Of a stretch of 64,000 bases of DNA, positions 51,051 to 60,082 are shown piece after piece (within the stretch, counting starts at the first letter, position 1; each line of letters opens with the position of its first letter). This DNA is from JANWVO01 sp037446555 (lineage in GTDB: Bacteria; Acidobacteriota; Terriglobia; Bryobacterales; Bryobacteraceae): assembly GCA_037446555.1 (NCBI GenBank), contig JBBIIK010000009.1:1-64000 (forward strand), given 5' to 3'. The notes below the pieces were generated by a model, which worked only from the letters and a program-made list of their open reading frames with translations, was not told where the DNA came from and did not search any database. A program made the position numbers and the translations under genes.

Positions 51051-52331
51051 ATGGCACCTCGCCGCTTTCTTCATGGAACCCACCCGTCCACCGAAGTTCT
51101 CACGCGCGGCTTCGATCCGCGGCTCTCGGTGGGCAGTGCCCGTCCTGCCGTTTTCCGAAGCTCGACCTATGTCTTCTCAAGTCCAGAAGCCGCGGAGCGC
51201 GCCTTCGCTCTGTTGACCGGCAAAGCCGAACTTGAGCCCGGCGAGCAGCCGGACCTGATCTACTCGCGCTTCAACCACCCGAATGCGGAGATCCTGGAAG
51301 ACCAGATCGTGCCGCTCGAAGAGGGCGCCGAGTGGGCCATCGTGTTCAACTCCGGCATGGCCGCCATCATGACCGCGCTGCTGGCGCTGCTGAAGCCCGG
51401 TGACTCCATGGTCTACACCGTGCCGCTCTACGGGGGCACGCAGCATATGGTTCACGACTTGCTCGAGCCCCTCAACATCCGCTGCATCCCCGTCATCGCC
51501 GGCCGCTCGGCGGAGATCGACGAGGCCATCCGCGCCGCGCCGGACCTCAGGGCCGTGTTTATTGAAACGCCCGCCAACCCCACCATGGTGATGACAGACA
51601 TCAAGCGGGCCGCTCTCACCGCCGCGGCGCGCGACCCGAAGCCGGTAGTCATCGTGGATAACACCTTCCTTGGTCCGGCATTCCAGCACCCCATCACCCA
51701 CGGCGCGGACCTGGTCATCTACTCCGCCACGAAATACCTGGGCGGGTTCTCGGACCTGCTGGCCGGCGTCGTGCTGGGCGCCGACAAGTCCCTCGACCTC
51801 CCCATCCGCGCCCGCCGCGGGATGTTCGGCAACATCCTCCAGCCCGACGAGTGCTGGATCCTCGACGGACGCCTGCCCACCGTCAGCCTCCGCATGAACC
51901 GCCAGTCGAAGAACGCGCAGCGCATCGCCGAAAGCCTGGTGAAGCGGCCCGAAATCCGGCACGTCTACTACCCGACGCTGTTCGACGATCCTGAACAGAT
52001 CCGCATCCGCCTTTCCCAGTGCGACTATCCCGGCGCCATGATCGCGCTCGACCTCCATGGCGGCAAGCCCGCGGCCTTCGAATTCCTGCGCAGCATCCGC
52101 CTCGCCCACAACGCCGTCTCCCTCGGCGGCATGGAGACGCTCGTGTGCCATCCGGCCACCACCACCCACGCCGGTTGCAGCGAGCAGGAGCGGCGCATCG
52201 CCGGCATCACCGACGGCCTCGTGCGCATTTCGGTCGGCGTCGAGGATTGGCGCGACCTGCTGCGCGACTTCGAACAGGCGCTCGACCGCGTCTCGGAGTT
52301 CCTGGCTGCGCAGCCCCAGCCCTCGCTCTAG
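51051..52331 (+). CDS. Cys/Met-metabolism PLP enzyme (cystathionine gamma-synthase/gamma-lyase family)
   Basis: This fold-type I PLP enzyme has 426 residues. YSRFNHPN is the substrate and phosphate-binding loop, FNSGMAAIMTALLAL the cofactor ring contact, IVDNTFLGPA the PLP-nitrogen Asp, and YSATKYLGG the Schiff-base Lys228. GCSEQERRIAGITDGLVRISVGVED ends the family domain. It could be methionine gamma-lyase, cystathionine gamma-lyase or a synthase; the motif set does not decide. TACACT (51023-51028) and GGAGG (51037-51041) precede the ATG. No riboswitch was recognised in the 178-bp leader region. Confidence 0.88.
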   Translation: MAPRRFLHGTHPSTEVLTRGFDPRLSVGSARPAVFRSSTYVFSSPEAAERAFALLTGKAELEPGEQPDLIYSRFNHPNAEILEDQIVPLEEGAEWAIVFNSGMAAIMTALLALLKPGDSMVYTVPLYGGTQHMVHDLLEPLNIRCIPVIAGRSAEIDEAIRAAPDLRAVFIETPANPTMVMTDIKRAALTAAARDPKPVVIVDNTFLGPAFQHPITHGADLVIYSATKYLGGFSDLLAGVVLGADKSLDLPIRARRGMFGNILQPDECWILDGRLPTVSLRMNRQSKNAQRIAESLVKRPEIRHVYYPTLFDDPEQIRIRLSQCDYPGAMIALDLHGGKPAAFEFLRSIRLAHNAVSLGGMETLVCHPATTTHAGCSEQERRIAGITDGLVRISVGVEDWRDLLRDFEQALDRVSEFLAAQPQPSL

Positions 52332-53191
52332 CGGAAAAACGTCCGCCAGAAGACCACCGTGCAGGCGTGCGTCACCATGGCGGCGCGGATCCCGCCTCCG
52401 GCCCGGTACGCCAGTCCGTAGAACACGCCCGCCACCGCAGCCACCACCGCGAACCGCCAGTTCGGAAACTCGCGGAAGCCCAGATGCGCCAGCCCGAACA
52501 GCGCCGACGCCGCACAAAGCCCGATCCGCGGCTGCAGCAGCCCGCGGAAAAAGAACTCCTCGCTCAGAGCCACCACCCAGAGAATCCCGAAGAACGTCGC
52601 CACAGCGTTCAGCGCCGCCAGCGGCCACGGGCCAGCCGGCCACTCAGGGCGCGCGAATCCCGTCAGCAGCGCCATCGCCAGCGCCACCGGCGCCAGCATC
52701 AGGAAGTACCGCGCTCCCGTCTTCCACTCGCGCGGTTCCGGCCAGAAGCCGAAGCCCGCGCCCTCCGGCTGCCAGTCGCGCAGGATGGTGACCAGCGTCG
52801 TGCGGATCCACATCAGCTGCCCCAGAAACTCCATCCGCAGCTCGCCCGCGGGCGGGTAGAGCGGCCGGAAGACCTTGAACAGGACCGGCGCCGCCGCCAG
52901 AGCCACCATCACCGCCCAGCCGTGCCGGACTTTGCGCAGCGCCGGACTCAGCAGGACGAACGCCGCGGCCATCCCCCCAAGCGCCAGAACGCCCGGCAGG
53001 CTGCTCTGCGGAAGAGCCACGTGATACAGCGCGCACGACAGCGGCGCCGCCGCCACCAGCAGCCTCGGCTGCCAGCGCTCGCGCCACAACCGGCGCGCCA
53101 TGCTGGCGTACATCGCCGCCTCCACCACGACTGCAATCGTTACCCATGTCAGCAGCGCCGCATCGCCGCCCAGCTTTTCCAGCCACGGCAT
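52328..53191 (-). CDS. CPBP-family intramembrane glutamic endopeptidase
   Basis: This 287-residue polytopic membrane protein has about eight helices. The CPBP/Rce1 motifs are EEFFFRGLLQ (catalytic Glu pair and Arg), FGLAHLGF and the last-helix HACTVVFW. Members process prenylated proteins or bacteriocins; the substrate is unknown. TATGAT (53200-53205) ends 8 nt before the ATG with no Shine-Dalgarno. Its TAG and that of the convergent PLP gene share the palindrome CTAG. Confidence 0.85.
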   Translation of the reverse strand: MPWLEKLGGDAALLTWVTIAVVVEAAMYASMARRLWRERWQPRLLVAAAPLSCALYHVALPQSSLPGVLALGGMAAAFVLLSPALRKVRHGWAVMVALAAAPVLFKVFRPLYPPAGELRMEFLGQLMWIRTTLVTILRDWQPEGAGFGFWPEPREWKTGARYFLMLAPVALAMALLTGFARPEWPAGPWPLAALNAVATFFGILWVVALSEEFFFRGLLQPRIGLCAASALFGLAHLGFREFPNWRFAVVAAVAGVFYGLAYRAGGGIRAAMVTHACTVVFWRTFFR

Positions 53192-53278
53192 TCTCTACAA
53201 TCATAGGGCGCGCCGCCGCCCCAGCGCCCGCGCCGCGCAGGTGTACAATCAGGGCAAGCTCTTGAGAAAGGCTTCCCC

Positions 53279-54169
53279 ATGAACCGTCGCGAATTTGTCG
53301 GCTCCTCCGCTGCGTCGCTCGCCGCGGCGCAGACTTCTTCTCAGCGTTTGCCCATGCGGAAGGGCGTCTACTGGAGCATGCTGCCTGCGAAGCTCTCCAT
53401 CGAGGAGCGCTTCGCACTGGCAAAAGAGTGCGGCTTCGAATCCGTGGAATGCCCCACCGAGGACAGCCTCTCCGTCGTGGAGGAGATCCTCGCCGCCAGC
53501 CGCAAGACGGGCTTGCCCGTGCACTCGGTGATGAACCGCGACCACTGGAAGTTCCCGCTGTCCAGCCCCGATCCGGCGGTGGTGGAGAAGTGCGTCCACG
53601 GCATCGAGACCAGCATCCGCAACGCGAAGACGTGGGGCGCGGAAACCGTGCTTCTGGTGCCCGCCGTGGTCAACGCCGAGGTCGGCTACAAGCAGGCGTG
53701 GGACCGCTCCAGCGCGCAGATCCGCAAGCTCATCCCGCTGGCTCGCGAGAACAAAGTGATCATCGGCGTCGAGGAAGTGTGGAACAAGTTCCTGCTCAGC
53801 CCGCTTGAGTTCGCCCAGTACGTCGATCAATTCGAGAGCCCGTGGGTGCGCGCCTACTTCGACGTCGGCAACATGGTGCTTTACGGCTTCCCGCAGGACT
53901 GGATCCGCACGCTCGGCAAACGGATCGTGAAGGTGCACCTGAAGGACTTCGGCTGGCGCACATACACGCTGCCGGGCGATCCGCCGCAGCGGAAGCGCGT
54001 GCCTGAGTTCGTCGACCTGCGCGAGGGTGAAATCGACTGGAAGGCGGTTCACAAGGCGTTCCAGGAGATCGGCTACCGCGGCGACGCCACGGTGGAACTG
54101 CGGGGCGGCGACGCCGCGTATCTCAAAGAAGTGAACCGGCGCGTGGACCTGATCCTGGAAGGCGCGTGA
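53279..54169 (+). CDS. Sugar isomerase/epimerase-like TIM-barrel protein with Tat-like leader
   Basis: The 296-residue xylose-isomerase-like barrel carries metal ligands in IGVEEVWNKF, RAYFDVGNMVLYG, VKVHLKDFGW and ATVELRGGD. It resembles hydroxypyruvate isomerase and sugar-phosphate epimerases. The N-terminus NRREFVGSSAAS looks like a twin-arginine signal, so it may be exported, as is common for this group in Acidobacteria. TACAAT lies about 30 nt upstream. The substrate is unknown. Confidence 0.82.
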   Translation: MNRREFVGSSAASLAAAQTSSQRLPMRKGVYWSMLPAKLSIEERFALAKECGFESVECPTEDSLSVVEEILAASRKTGLPVHSVMNRDHWKFPLSSPDPAVVEKCVHGIETSIRNAKTWGAETVLLVPAVVNAEVGYKQAWDRSSAQIRKLIPLARENKVIIGVEEVWNKFLLSPLEFAQYVDQFESPWVRAYFDVGNMVLYGFPQDWIRTLGKRIVKVHLKDFGWRTYTLPGDPPQRKRVPEFVDLREGEIDWKAVHKAFQEIGYRGDATVELRGGDAAYLKEVNRRVDLILEGA

Positions 54170-54221
54170 GCGGGCAGCGCGGCGCCGCAGGGGCGCGCGA
54201 GAGTCCGCGGAGGAGGGGATT

Positions 54222-55964
54222 GTGAAGAAATTCCTGCTTGGCATTCTCGCCGGCTTCATCATCGCCGGCGTCACTTTGGTGGTGGTCGTGTTCGCCGCGG
54301 CCAAGTTCGCCCGCCGTGCGCCAGAGCCGCCCGAGGCGGCATACCTGTCCCTGCGGCTGGGCGGCGACCTGCCGGAACTGCAGCCGATGATGCTGCCTCT
54401 GCCCGCCCTGGAATCGAAGGCGCCCCTCACCGTCGGCGAGCTGTGGAGCGCCCTGCGCCGCGCGGCGCGCGATCCGCGGATCAAGGGCGTGCTGCTGCGC
54501 CCGCGCGGCCTCGCCCTCGGCTGGGGCAAGCTCGAGGAGATCCGCCACGGCATCGAAGAGGTCCGCAAGGCCGGCAAGCCTGTCCATGCCTGGCTGGCAG
54601 GCGCGGGCACGCGCGAGTTCTATCTGGCTTCGGCCGCCGACCGCATCTATATGGCGCCGGAGGATGTGCTCGACATGCGCGGGCTGCGCGTCGAGGCCAT
54701 GTACATCAAGGGCACTCTTGACAAGCTCGGCGCCGAAGTGGAGATCGAGCACGCCGGCAAATACAAGGATGCCGGTGACATGTTCACCCGCACCGGCATG
54801 AGCCCGGAAACCCGTGAGGCGCTCGACGCCATCCTCGACGACCAATACGCGCGCATCTGCCTGACCGTGGCTACTTCCCGAAAGACCACGCCGGAGAAGG
54901 TGCGGGCTTGGATCGACGACGGCCCCTACATCGCGCCCAAGGCCGTGGCTGCGGGGCTCATCGACGAACTGCTCTATGAAAAGGACGCCGAACAGAAACT
55001 CGTCGACGCCGCCAGCGCTGGACTGAAGGACAAGGCCAGGGCGCTCGCCGTGCGCGACTACCTCCGCCTGCCGCAAGACCTCAAGGGCAAGCGAGTTCGG
55101 CAGTTCGCGTTCCTCGTGGCTCAGGGCAGCATCCTCCGCTCCGCTCCCGCCGACCTGTTCGGCGAAGAGCAGGCCATCACGCCCCGCAACATCGAGCAGC
55201 AGGTGAAGCTGATCGAAAAAGATCCCGCCATCCGCGGCGTCATCGTGCGCCTGGACAGCCCCGGCGGCGACGCCGTGGCGTCGGACGAAATCCTCGAACA
55301 CCTGAAACGGCTGTCGAAGAAGAAGCCGGTCGTGTTCTCCATGTCCGACGTCGCTGCTTCCGGCGGCTACTACATGGCCATGACCGGCGACCCCATCGTC
55401 GCCTACCCCGGCACGATCACTGGCTCCATCGGCGTCATCTACGGCAAGGTGAACCTGCGCGGGCTCTATGGAAAGCTCGGCATCAACAAGGAGATCCTGA
55501 AGCGCGGGCGGTTCGCCGATCTCGATTCCGACTTCCAGAAGCTCACCCCGGAAGGACGGGCGAAGTTGCGCGAATCCATCGACTTCATCTATGCGGGCTT
55601 CCTGAAGCGCGTTGCCGAAGGACGCAAGAAGAAGGTGGAAGAGATCGAGCCCTTCGCCCAGGGGCGCGTGTGGTCAGGCACTCGCGCCAGGGAACACGGA
55701 CTTGTGGATGCCACTGGCGGAATTGACGCCGCAGTGGCGCTGATGCGCCAGAAGACCGGCGTCAAGGAGGACGAGCCCGTCCGCCTTGCCGTGTTCCCCT
55801 CTCCGAGGAGCTGGTTCGACGTCTGGTTCCGCCCCTCGCCTTCCGATGAAGCCGGCATGGACATGGAAACGGCGATTCTGGCGCGCAGCCTGCCCGCCGG
55901 GCTGGCGCCGTGGCTCGCGGGCGGCTTCCTGCGCGTGCTGCCGTATCAGATCCGCGTCGAGTAG
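54222..55964 (+). CDS. sppA: Signal peptide peptidase SppA, long (67K) type
   Basis: SppA is a membrane-anchored serine protease of the S49 family that degrades cleaved signal peptides. It has 580 residues with one N-terminal membrane helix (about 3-27) and two tandem S49 repeats. The N-terminal repeat supplies the Lys base (in the AGTREFYLASAADRIYM and AGKYKDAGD region) and the C-terminal repeat the Ser nucleophile in SDVAASGGYYMAM. The start is GTG behind GGAGGAGGGG. Confidence 0.93.
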   Translation: MKKFLLGILAGFIIAGVTLVVVVFAAAKFARRAPEPPEAAYLSLRLGGDLPELQPMMLPLPALESKAPLTVGELWSALRRAARDPRIKGVLLRPRGLALGWGKLEEIRHGIEEVRKAGKPVHAWLAGAGTREFYLASAADRIYMAPEDVLDMRGLRVEAMYIKGTLDKLGAEVEIEHAGKYKDAGDMFTRTGMSPETREALDAILDDQYARICLTVATSRKTTPEKVRAWIDDGPYIAPKAVAAGLIDELLYEKDAEQKLVDAASAGLKDKARALAVRDYLRLPQDLKGKRVRQFAFLVAQGSILRSAPADLFGEEQAITPRNIEQQVKLIEKDPAIRGVIVRLDSPGGDAVASDEILEHLKRLSKKKPVVFSMSDVAASGGYYMAMTGDPIVAYPGTITGSIGVIYGKVNLRGLYGKLGINKEILKRGRFADLDSDFQKLTPEGRAKLRESIDFIYAGFLKRVAEGRKKKVEEIEPFAQGRVWSGTRAREHGLVDATGGIDAAVALMRQKTGVKEDEPVRLAVFPSPRSWFDVWFRPSPSDEAGMDMETAILARSLPAGLAPWLAGGFLRVLPYQIRVE

Positions 55965-55980
55965 CGCCTCGCGGCGGCTC

Positions 55981-57780
55981 TCAACGCTGGTTCGCTTTCA
56001 AAACCTTCTTCCGCAGACGGATGGAGCGCGGCGTCACCTCCACCCACTCGTCGTCGTTGATGAACTCGATCGCCTGCTCCAGGTTCAGCAGCCGCGGCGG
56101 CACCAGCCGGATGGCTTCATCCGCCGTGGACGCGCGCATATTGGTCAGCTTCTTCTCCTTCACGATGTTCACGTTCAGGTCGTCCGGGCGCGCGTTCTCG
56201 CCGACGATCATGCCCTCAAAGACTTCCGTCCCGGGCGTGACGAACATCTCGCCGCGCTCTTGCAGGTTGTAGATCGCGTACGAGGTGGCCGTGCCGGGGC
56301 GGTCTGCCACCAGCGCGCCGGTGATGCGCATCGGAATCTCGCCCTGCCACTCGATGTAGCCGTGGAAGAGCGAGTTCATGATGGCCGTTCCCCGCGTGTC
56401 GGTCAGCAGCTCGCTGCGCATGCCGATCAGGCCCCGCGAAGGAATCAGGAACTCCAGCCGCACCCGCCCGGAGCCATGGTTCACCATCTTCGTCATCTTC
56501 GCCTTGCGGATGCCCGTCTTTTCGATCACCACGCCCGCGTAAGCTTCCGGCACGTCCACCACCAGCAGTTCCTGCGGCTCCATCGTCTTGCCGTCCACGG
56601 TGCGCGTCAGGATCTGCGGCTTGCCCACCATCAGCTCGTAGCCCTCGCGGCGCATCATCTCGATCAGAATCGCCAGCTGCAGCTCGCCACGCCCCATGAC
56701 CAGGAACGCGTCCGGTCCGCCCGCCTCCTCTACCTTCAGCGAAACATTCGTCAGCAGCTCCTTGTCGAGCCGCTCCCGCAGGTGCCGCGATGTCACCCAC
56801 TGCCCCTCGCGCCCGGCGAACGGACTGGTGTTGATCGTAAACACCATGCCGATGGTCGGCTCGTCGATCCGGATCGGCGGCAGCGGACGCGGATCATCCA
56901 CGCTCGTCACAGTTTCTCCGAGCGTGATGCCCTCGATGCCAGCGAGCGCCACGATGTCGCCCGGCCCCGCCGCCATCTCCTCCATGCGCTGGAGCCCCTC
57001 GAAGGTGAACAGCTTCGTGATCCGCGCCTTCTGCGAGGAACCATCCAGCTTGATCACCGCCGCCTCTTCGCCTACACGCAGCTCGCCCTGGAAGACGCGC
57101 CCGATGGCGATGCGCCCGAAGTAATCCGAGTAGTCGAGGTTCGCCACCTGGAACTGAAGCGGCGCCGCCGGGTCGCCCTTCGGCGGAGGAATGTGGCGCA
57201 CGATCGCCTCGAACAGCGGCTCGAGCGTCGTGGAACTGTCCTGCAGGCTCGCGCGCGCGATGCCGTCCCGCGCGATGGTGTAAAGCACCGGGAATTCGAG
57301 CTGCTCTTCGGTGGCGTCGAGATCGATGAACAGGTCGTAGATCTCGTTCAGCACCTCCTGCGGGCGTGCGTCGGAACGGTCGATCTTGTTGATCACCACG
57401 ATCTGCGGCAGCCGCGCCTCCAGCGCCTTCATCAGCACGTAGCGCGTCTGCGGCAGCGGTCCTTCGCTCGCGTCCACCAGGAGCATGACGCCGTCCACCA
57501 GCCGCAGCGCGCGCTCCACCTCGCCGCCGAAGTCGCTGTGACCCGGCGTGTCCACAATGTTGATGCGGATGCCGTGGTAGCGCACGCCGGTCGTCTTGGC
57601 CAGAATGGTGATGCCGCGCTCCCGCTCCAGTTCGTTGGAGTCGAGGACTCGCTCCTCCACCTGCTGGTTGGCGCGGAAGATGCCGCTCTGGCGGAACATG
57701 GCGTCCACCAGCGTCGTCTTGCCGTGATCGACGTGCGCAATGATGGCGATATTGCGGATGCCGGCTTGCTCGATTGTCAT
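55981..57780 (-). CDS. typA: Ribosome-associated GTPase TypA/BipA
   Basis: TypA is a translational GTPase that assists 50S assembly and stress responses. It has 599 residues. The G domain shows AHVDHGKTTLVDAM, DTPGHSDFGGEVER and NKIDR. EF-G-like domains II, III and V follow, with a C-terminal TypA domain (KKLTNMRAS, rich in basic residues). I use the ATG at 57780, which gives the conserved N-terminus; 57813 would add 11 residues. It diverges from der across 84 bp, so two ribosome-assembly GTPases share one promoter region. Confidence 0.96.
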   Translation of the reverse strand: MTIEQAGIRNIAIIAHVDHGKTTLVDAMFRQSGIFRANQQVEERVLDSNELERERGITILAKTTGVRYHGIRINIVDTPGHSDFGGEVERALRLVDGVMLLVDASEGPLPQTRYVLMKALEARLPQIVVINKIDRSDARPQEVLNEIYDLFIDLDATEEQLEFPVLYTIARDGIARASLQDSSTTLEPLFEAIVRHIPPPKGDPAAPLQFQVANLDYSDYFGRIAIGRVFQGELRVGEEAAVIKLDGSSQKARITKLFTFEGLQRMEEMAAGPGDIVALAGIEGITLGETVTSVDDPRPLPPIRIDEPTIGMVFTINTSPFAGREGQWVTSRHLRERLDKELLTNVSLKVEEAGGPDAFLVMGRGELQLAILIEMMRREGYELMVGKPQILTRTVDGKTMEPQELLVVDVPEAYAGVVIEKTGIRKAKMTKMVNHGSGRVRLEFLIPSRGLIGMRSELLTDTRGTAIMNSLFHGYIEWQGEIPMRITGALVADRPGTATSYAIYNLQERGEMFVTPGTEVFEGMIVGENARPDDLNVNIVKEKKLTNMRASTADEAIRLVPPRLLNLEQAIEFINDDEWVEVTPRSIRLRKKVLKANQR

Positions 57781-57864
57781 GGGAAAACTGCGGGGGAACC
57801 TCCATTGTCGCATGGCAGTGCTCCTCCGCGGCGCCGCAAGAGGGCTGAGCTAGACTGAAATTGC

Positions 57865-59175
57865 ATGCCGCAGTCCACCGGCCTGCCCACAGTTGTCATC
57901 GTGGGACGGCCCAACGTGGGAAAGTCCACCCTCTTCAACGCGATCATCGGCCAGCGGAAGGCCATCACCGGCGACGAGCCTGGCATCACGCGCGACCGCA
58001 TCGCCGGAGAGGCCATCCACCGGCGCCGCCGCTTCCGCCTCATCGACACCGGCGGCATCATCCCCGACGACGAGGCGCTTATCCCCTCCGAAATCCTCCG
58101 GCAGGCGCGCGTCGCACTCGATGAAGCCGCCCACATCGTCTTCCTTATCGACGGACGAACCGAGATCACCGCCGCCGACCGCGATCTCGCCATGATGCTC
58201 CGCCGCCTCGGCAAGCCGGTCACTCTCGCCGTCAACAAGATCGACGCCCCCAAGCGCGAGGTGCTCGCCGCCGAGTTCTACTCGCTCGGCTTCGAACGCG
58301 TCGTCCCCGTCTCCGCCGAACACCGCCTCGGCATCGCCGAGCTGCTCGACGCCGCCACGGGCGGCTTTCCGGAAACCGAAGCCGCCGCGGAGGAAGAGGC
58401 CGAAGAGAAGCCGCGCGCCATCCGCGTGGCCATCATCGGACGCCCCAATGTCGGCAAGTCCACGTTGTTGAACGCCCTGCTCGGCCAGGAGCGCGCCATC
58501 GTCAGCCCCATCGCAGGCACCACGCGCGACTCCGTCGATGAGCGCATGGTGATCGACGGCCGCGAATACGTCTTCGTCGATACTGCCGGCATCCGCCGCA
58601 AGGGCAAGACCAGGCTCATGGCGGAGAAGCTCAGCGTCGTCATGGCGCGTAAGCACATCCGCATGGCCCACATCGCCCTGCTCGTGCTCGACGCCGAAGA
58701 GGGCCCCGTCGGAGGCGACGCCACCATCGGCGGCTACGCCCATGAGGAGGGCCGCGCCCTCGTGCTCGTCGTCAACAAGTGGGACCTCCTCGACGACCGC
58801 CGCCGGAAAGAATACGAGGCCGCCATCCGCGCCCAGTTCCGCTTCCTCGACTACGCCCCGCTCGTCTTCGTCTCCGCCAAAGAGAAGCGCGGCATCCGGT
58901 CGCTTCTCGAGAAGATCGACGAGTGCTGGGAGTCTTTCAATCTGCGCGCGCCCACCGGCGAGTTGAACCGCCTTGCCAGCCAGTTCCAGCTCGAACGCGG
59001 CCGCCGCATCTACTACATCACCCAGCCTTCCGTGCGCCCGCCCACCTTCGTCCTCTTCATGGACAGCGACGAGCCGCTGCACTTCTCCACCGAACGCCAT
59101 ATCGTCAACCGGCTGCGCGAACGCTTCGGCTTCGCGGGCACGCCCGTTGTATTGAAAGTGAAGGCGCGCCGGTGA
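57865..59175 (+). CDS. der: Ribosome biogenesis GTPase Der (EngA)
   Basis: Der has two tandem GTPase domains and a KH-like C-terminal domain and acts in 50S subunit maturation. The 436 residues show GRPNVGKST twice (near 12 and 193), DTGGI and DTAGIRRKGK as G3, and NKID and NKWDL as G4. The C-terminus (PPTFVLFMDSDEPLHFS) is the KH-like domain. TAGACT (57851-57856) ends 8 nt before the ATG without a Shine-Dalgarno. The stop lies 1 bp from the convergent gene's stop. Confidence 0.97.
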   Translation: MPQSTGLPTVVIVGRPNVGKSTLFNAIIGQRKAITGDEPGITRDRIAGEAIHRRRRFRLIDTGGIIPDDEALIPSEILRQARVALDEAAHIVFLIDGRTEITAADRDLAMMLRRLGKPVTLAVNKIDAPKREVLAAEFYSLGFERVVPVSAEHRLGIAELLDAATGGFPETEAAAEEEAEEKPRAIRVAIIGRPNVGKSTLLNALLGQERAIVSPIAGTTRDSVDERMVIDGREYVFVDTAGIRRKGKTRLMAEKLSVVMARKHIRMAHIALLVLDAEEGPVGGDATIGGYAHEEGRALVLVVNKWDLLDDRRRKEYEAAIRAQFRFLDYAPLVFVSAKEKRGIRSLLEKIDECWESFNLRAPTGELNRLASQFQLERGRRIYYITQPSVRPPTFVLFMDSDEPLHFSTERHIVNRLRERFGFAGTPVVLKVKARR

Positions 59176-59176
59176 G

Positions 59177-59764
59177 TCAGCGCGGCACGATCCACTCCAC
59201 CCGCTCGATGCGTCCGCCGCGGATCTGCTGCGCCAGCGCCGGATAGCGCAACAGCCTGGCCGCCGCCAGGACGCGCTCCCGCCCGTCCGCATCCAGCTCC
59301 AGCGAGTAACGGTCCGCCCGTTCGCGGTAGGAGTAGCCCGCGTAGCCCGGTTCGCCCAGCCCGCCCATCAGCACATCCCAGAAGCTCGTCCGCCGGAACA
59401 GCCGCCTCGCTGTGCCTGTGCGCCTCTCGATTTCGATCCGTTGGAACGGTCCGCTCAGCACCACCCGCTCGCAACGCTCGAACGCGCAAGGACGCTCCGG
59501 CTCCGGCTGTGGCAGCGCCCGCACAGCCTCGCTCACCTCCTCCAGAGTGCACTCGATCCGCTCCCAGCGGAACCGCGACGCCCCGCTCACCAGCGAGCCG
59601 TGCGTCAACAGATGGTGCACCCGCGCCGCATCCGCGCCCACCGCCGCAGCGGCCAGCTCCAGCAGTTCCTCCAGTGCCATCTCGCTGGCGACAACCGGCG
59701 TGAACGCGATCGCCCCCGCCGCTTCGCTCGAGATCCGCACGCGAATCGTTGTGGGCAGCGCCAT
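59177..59764 (-). CDS. Unknown protein with N-terminal FHIPEP-free alpha/beta domain
   Basis: No family recognised. The 195-residue soluble protein starts with PTTIRVRISSEAAGAIAFTPV and a helix-rich first half. The second half is basic and strand-rich (FQRIEIERRTG, YSLELDADGRERVLAAARLLRYP). The label means only that I see an alpha/beta domain and no membrane segment or catalytic motif. It starts at the ATG at 59764 with GGGAGC upstream, diverging from the gene at 59795 over 30 bp. Confidence 0.65.
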   Translation of the reverse strand: MALPTTIRVRISSEAAGAIAFTPVVASEMALEELLELAAAAVGADAARVHHLLTHGSLVSGASRFRWERIECTLEEVSEAVRALPQPEPERPCAFERCERVVLSGPFQRIEIERRTGTARRLFRRTSFWDVLMGGLGEPGYAGYSYRERADRYSLELDADGRERVLAAARLLRYPALAQQIRGGRIERVEWIVPR

Positions 59765-59776
59765 CGGCCTGCTCCC

Positions 59777-59786
59777 ATCGTACAAT
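59777..59786. promoter_or_regulatory. Overlapping divergent -10 elements (ATNNTANNAT)
   Basis: ATCGTACAAT contains TACAAT on the plus strand, 8 nt before the start at 59795, and TACGAT on the minus strand, 12 nt before the start at 59764. The intergenic gap is only 30 bp. Confidence 0.6.
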
Positions 59787-59794
59787 CGCAGGCA

Positions 59795-60082
59795 ATGACC
59801 GATCTCGAAAAGGTCCGCGGCGAACTCGCCCGCTATGAGCATCTGCTGCTCGACTTCGACGCCGAACAGACCTCGTCCGGCGTCGAGCTCATCATCCGCC
59901 TGCGTGCGCCGGTGGAAGGCGCACACGTCTACCGCGCGCCCTTGCATCCGCGCGACATCGCGCACCCGCAGTTCCCCTGGACCTTCCAGCGCTATCTCTA
60001 CGACTGCATGCACGATTACCTTTGCGAACTCTTCGTCCGCAATCCGCAGGAGCGGACCCCTTCCCCCGGAGAAGGGCGCTGA
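59795..60082 (+). CDS. Small acidic unknown protein, 95 aa
   Basis: The product begins with a helix (TDLEKVRGELARYEHLLLDF), continues with a strand segment (SGVELIIRLRAPVEGAHVYRA) and ends in a helical, aromatic-rich part (FPWTFQRYLYDCMHDYLCELF). It seems a folded single domain. TACAAT ends 8 nt before the ATG with no Shine-Dalgarno. The TGATG overlap with the next gene couples it to the methyltransferase. Function unknown. Confidence 0.7.
   Translation: MTDLEKVRGELARYEHLLLDFDAEQTSSGVELIIRLRAPVEGAHVYRAPLHPRDIAHPQFPWTFQRYLYDCMHDYLCELFVRNPQERTPSPGEGR

Noticed and set aside
55786..57858. 690-codon frame opposite typA
   Set aside because: Antisense shadow with His/Arg-rich composition; typA is certain.
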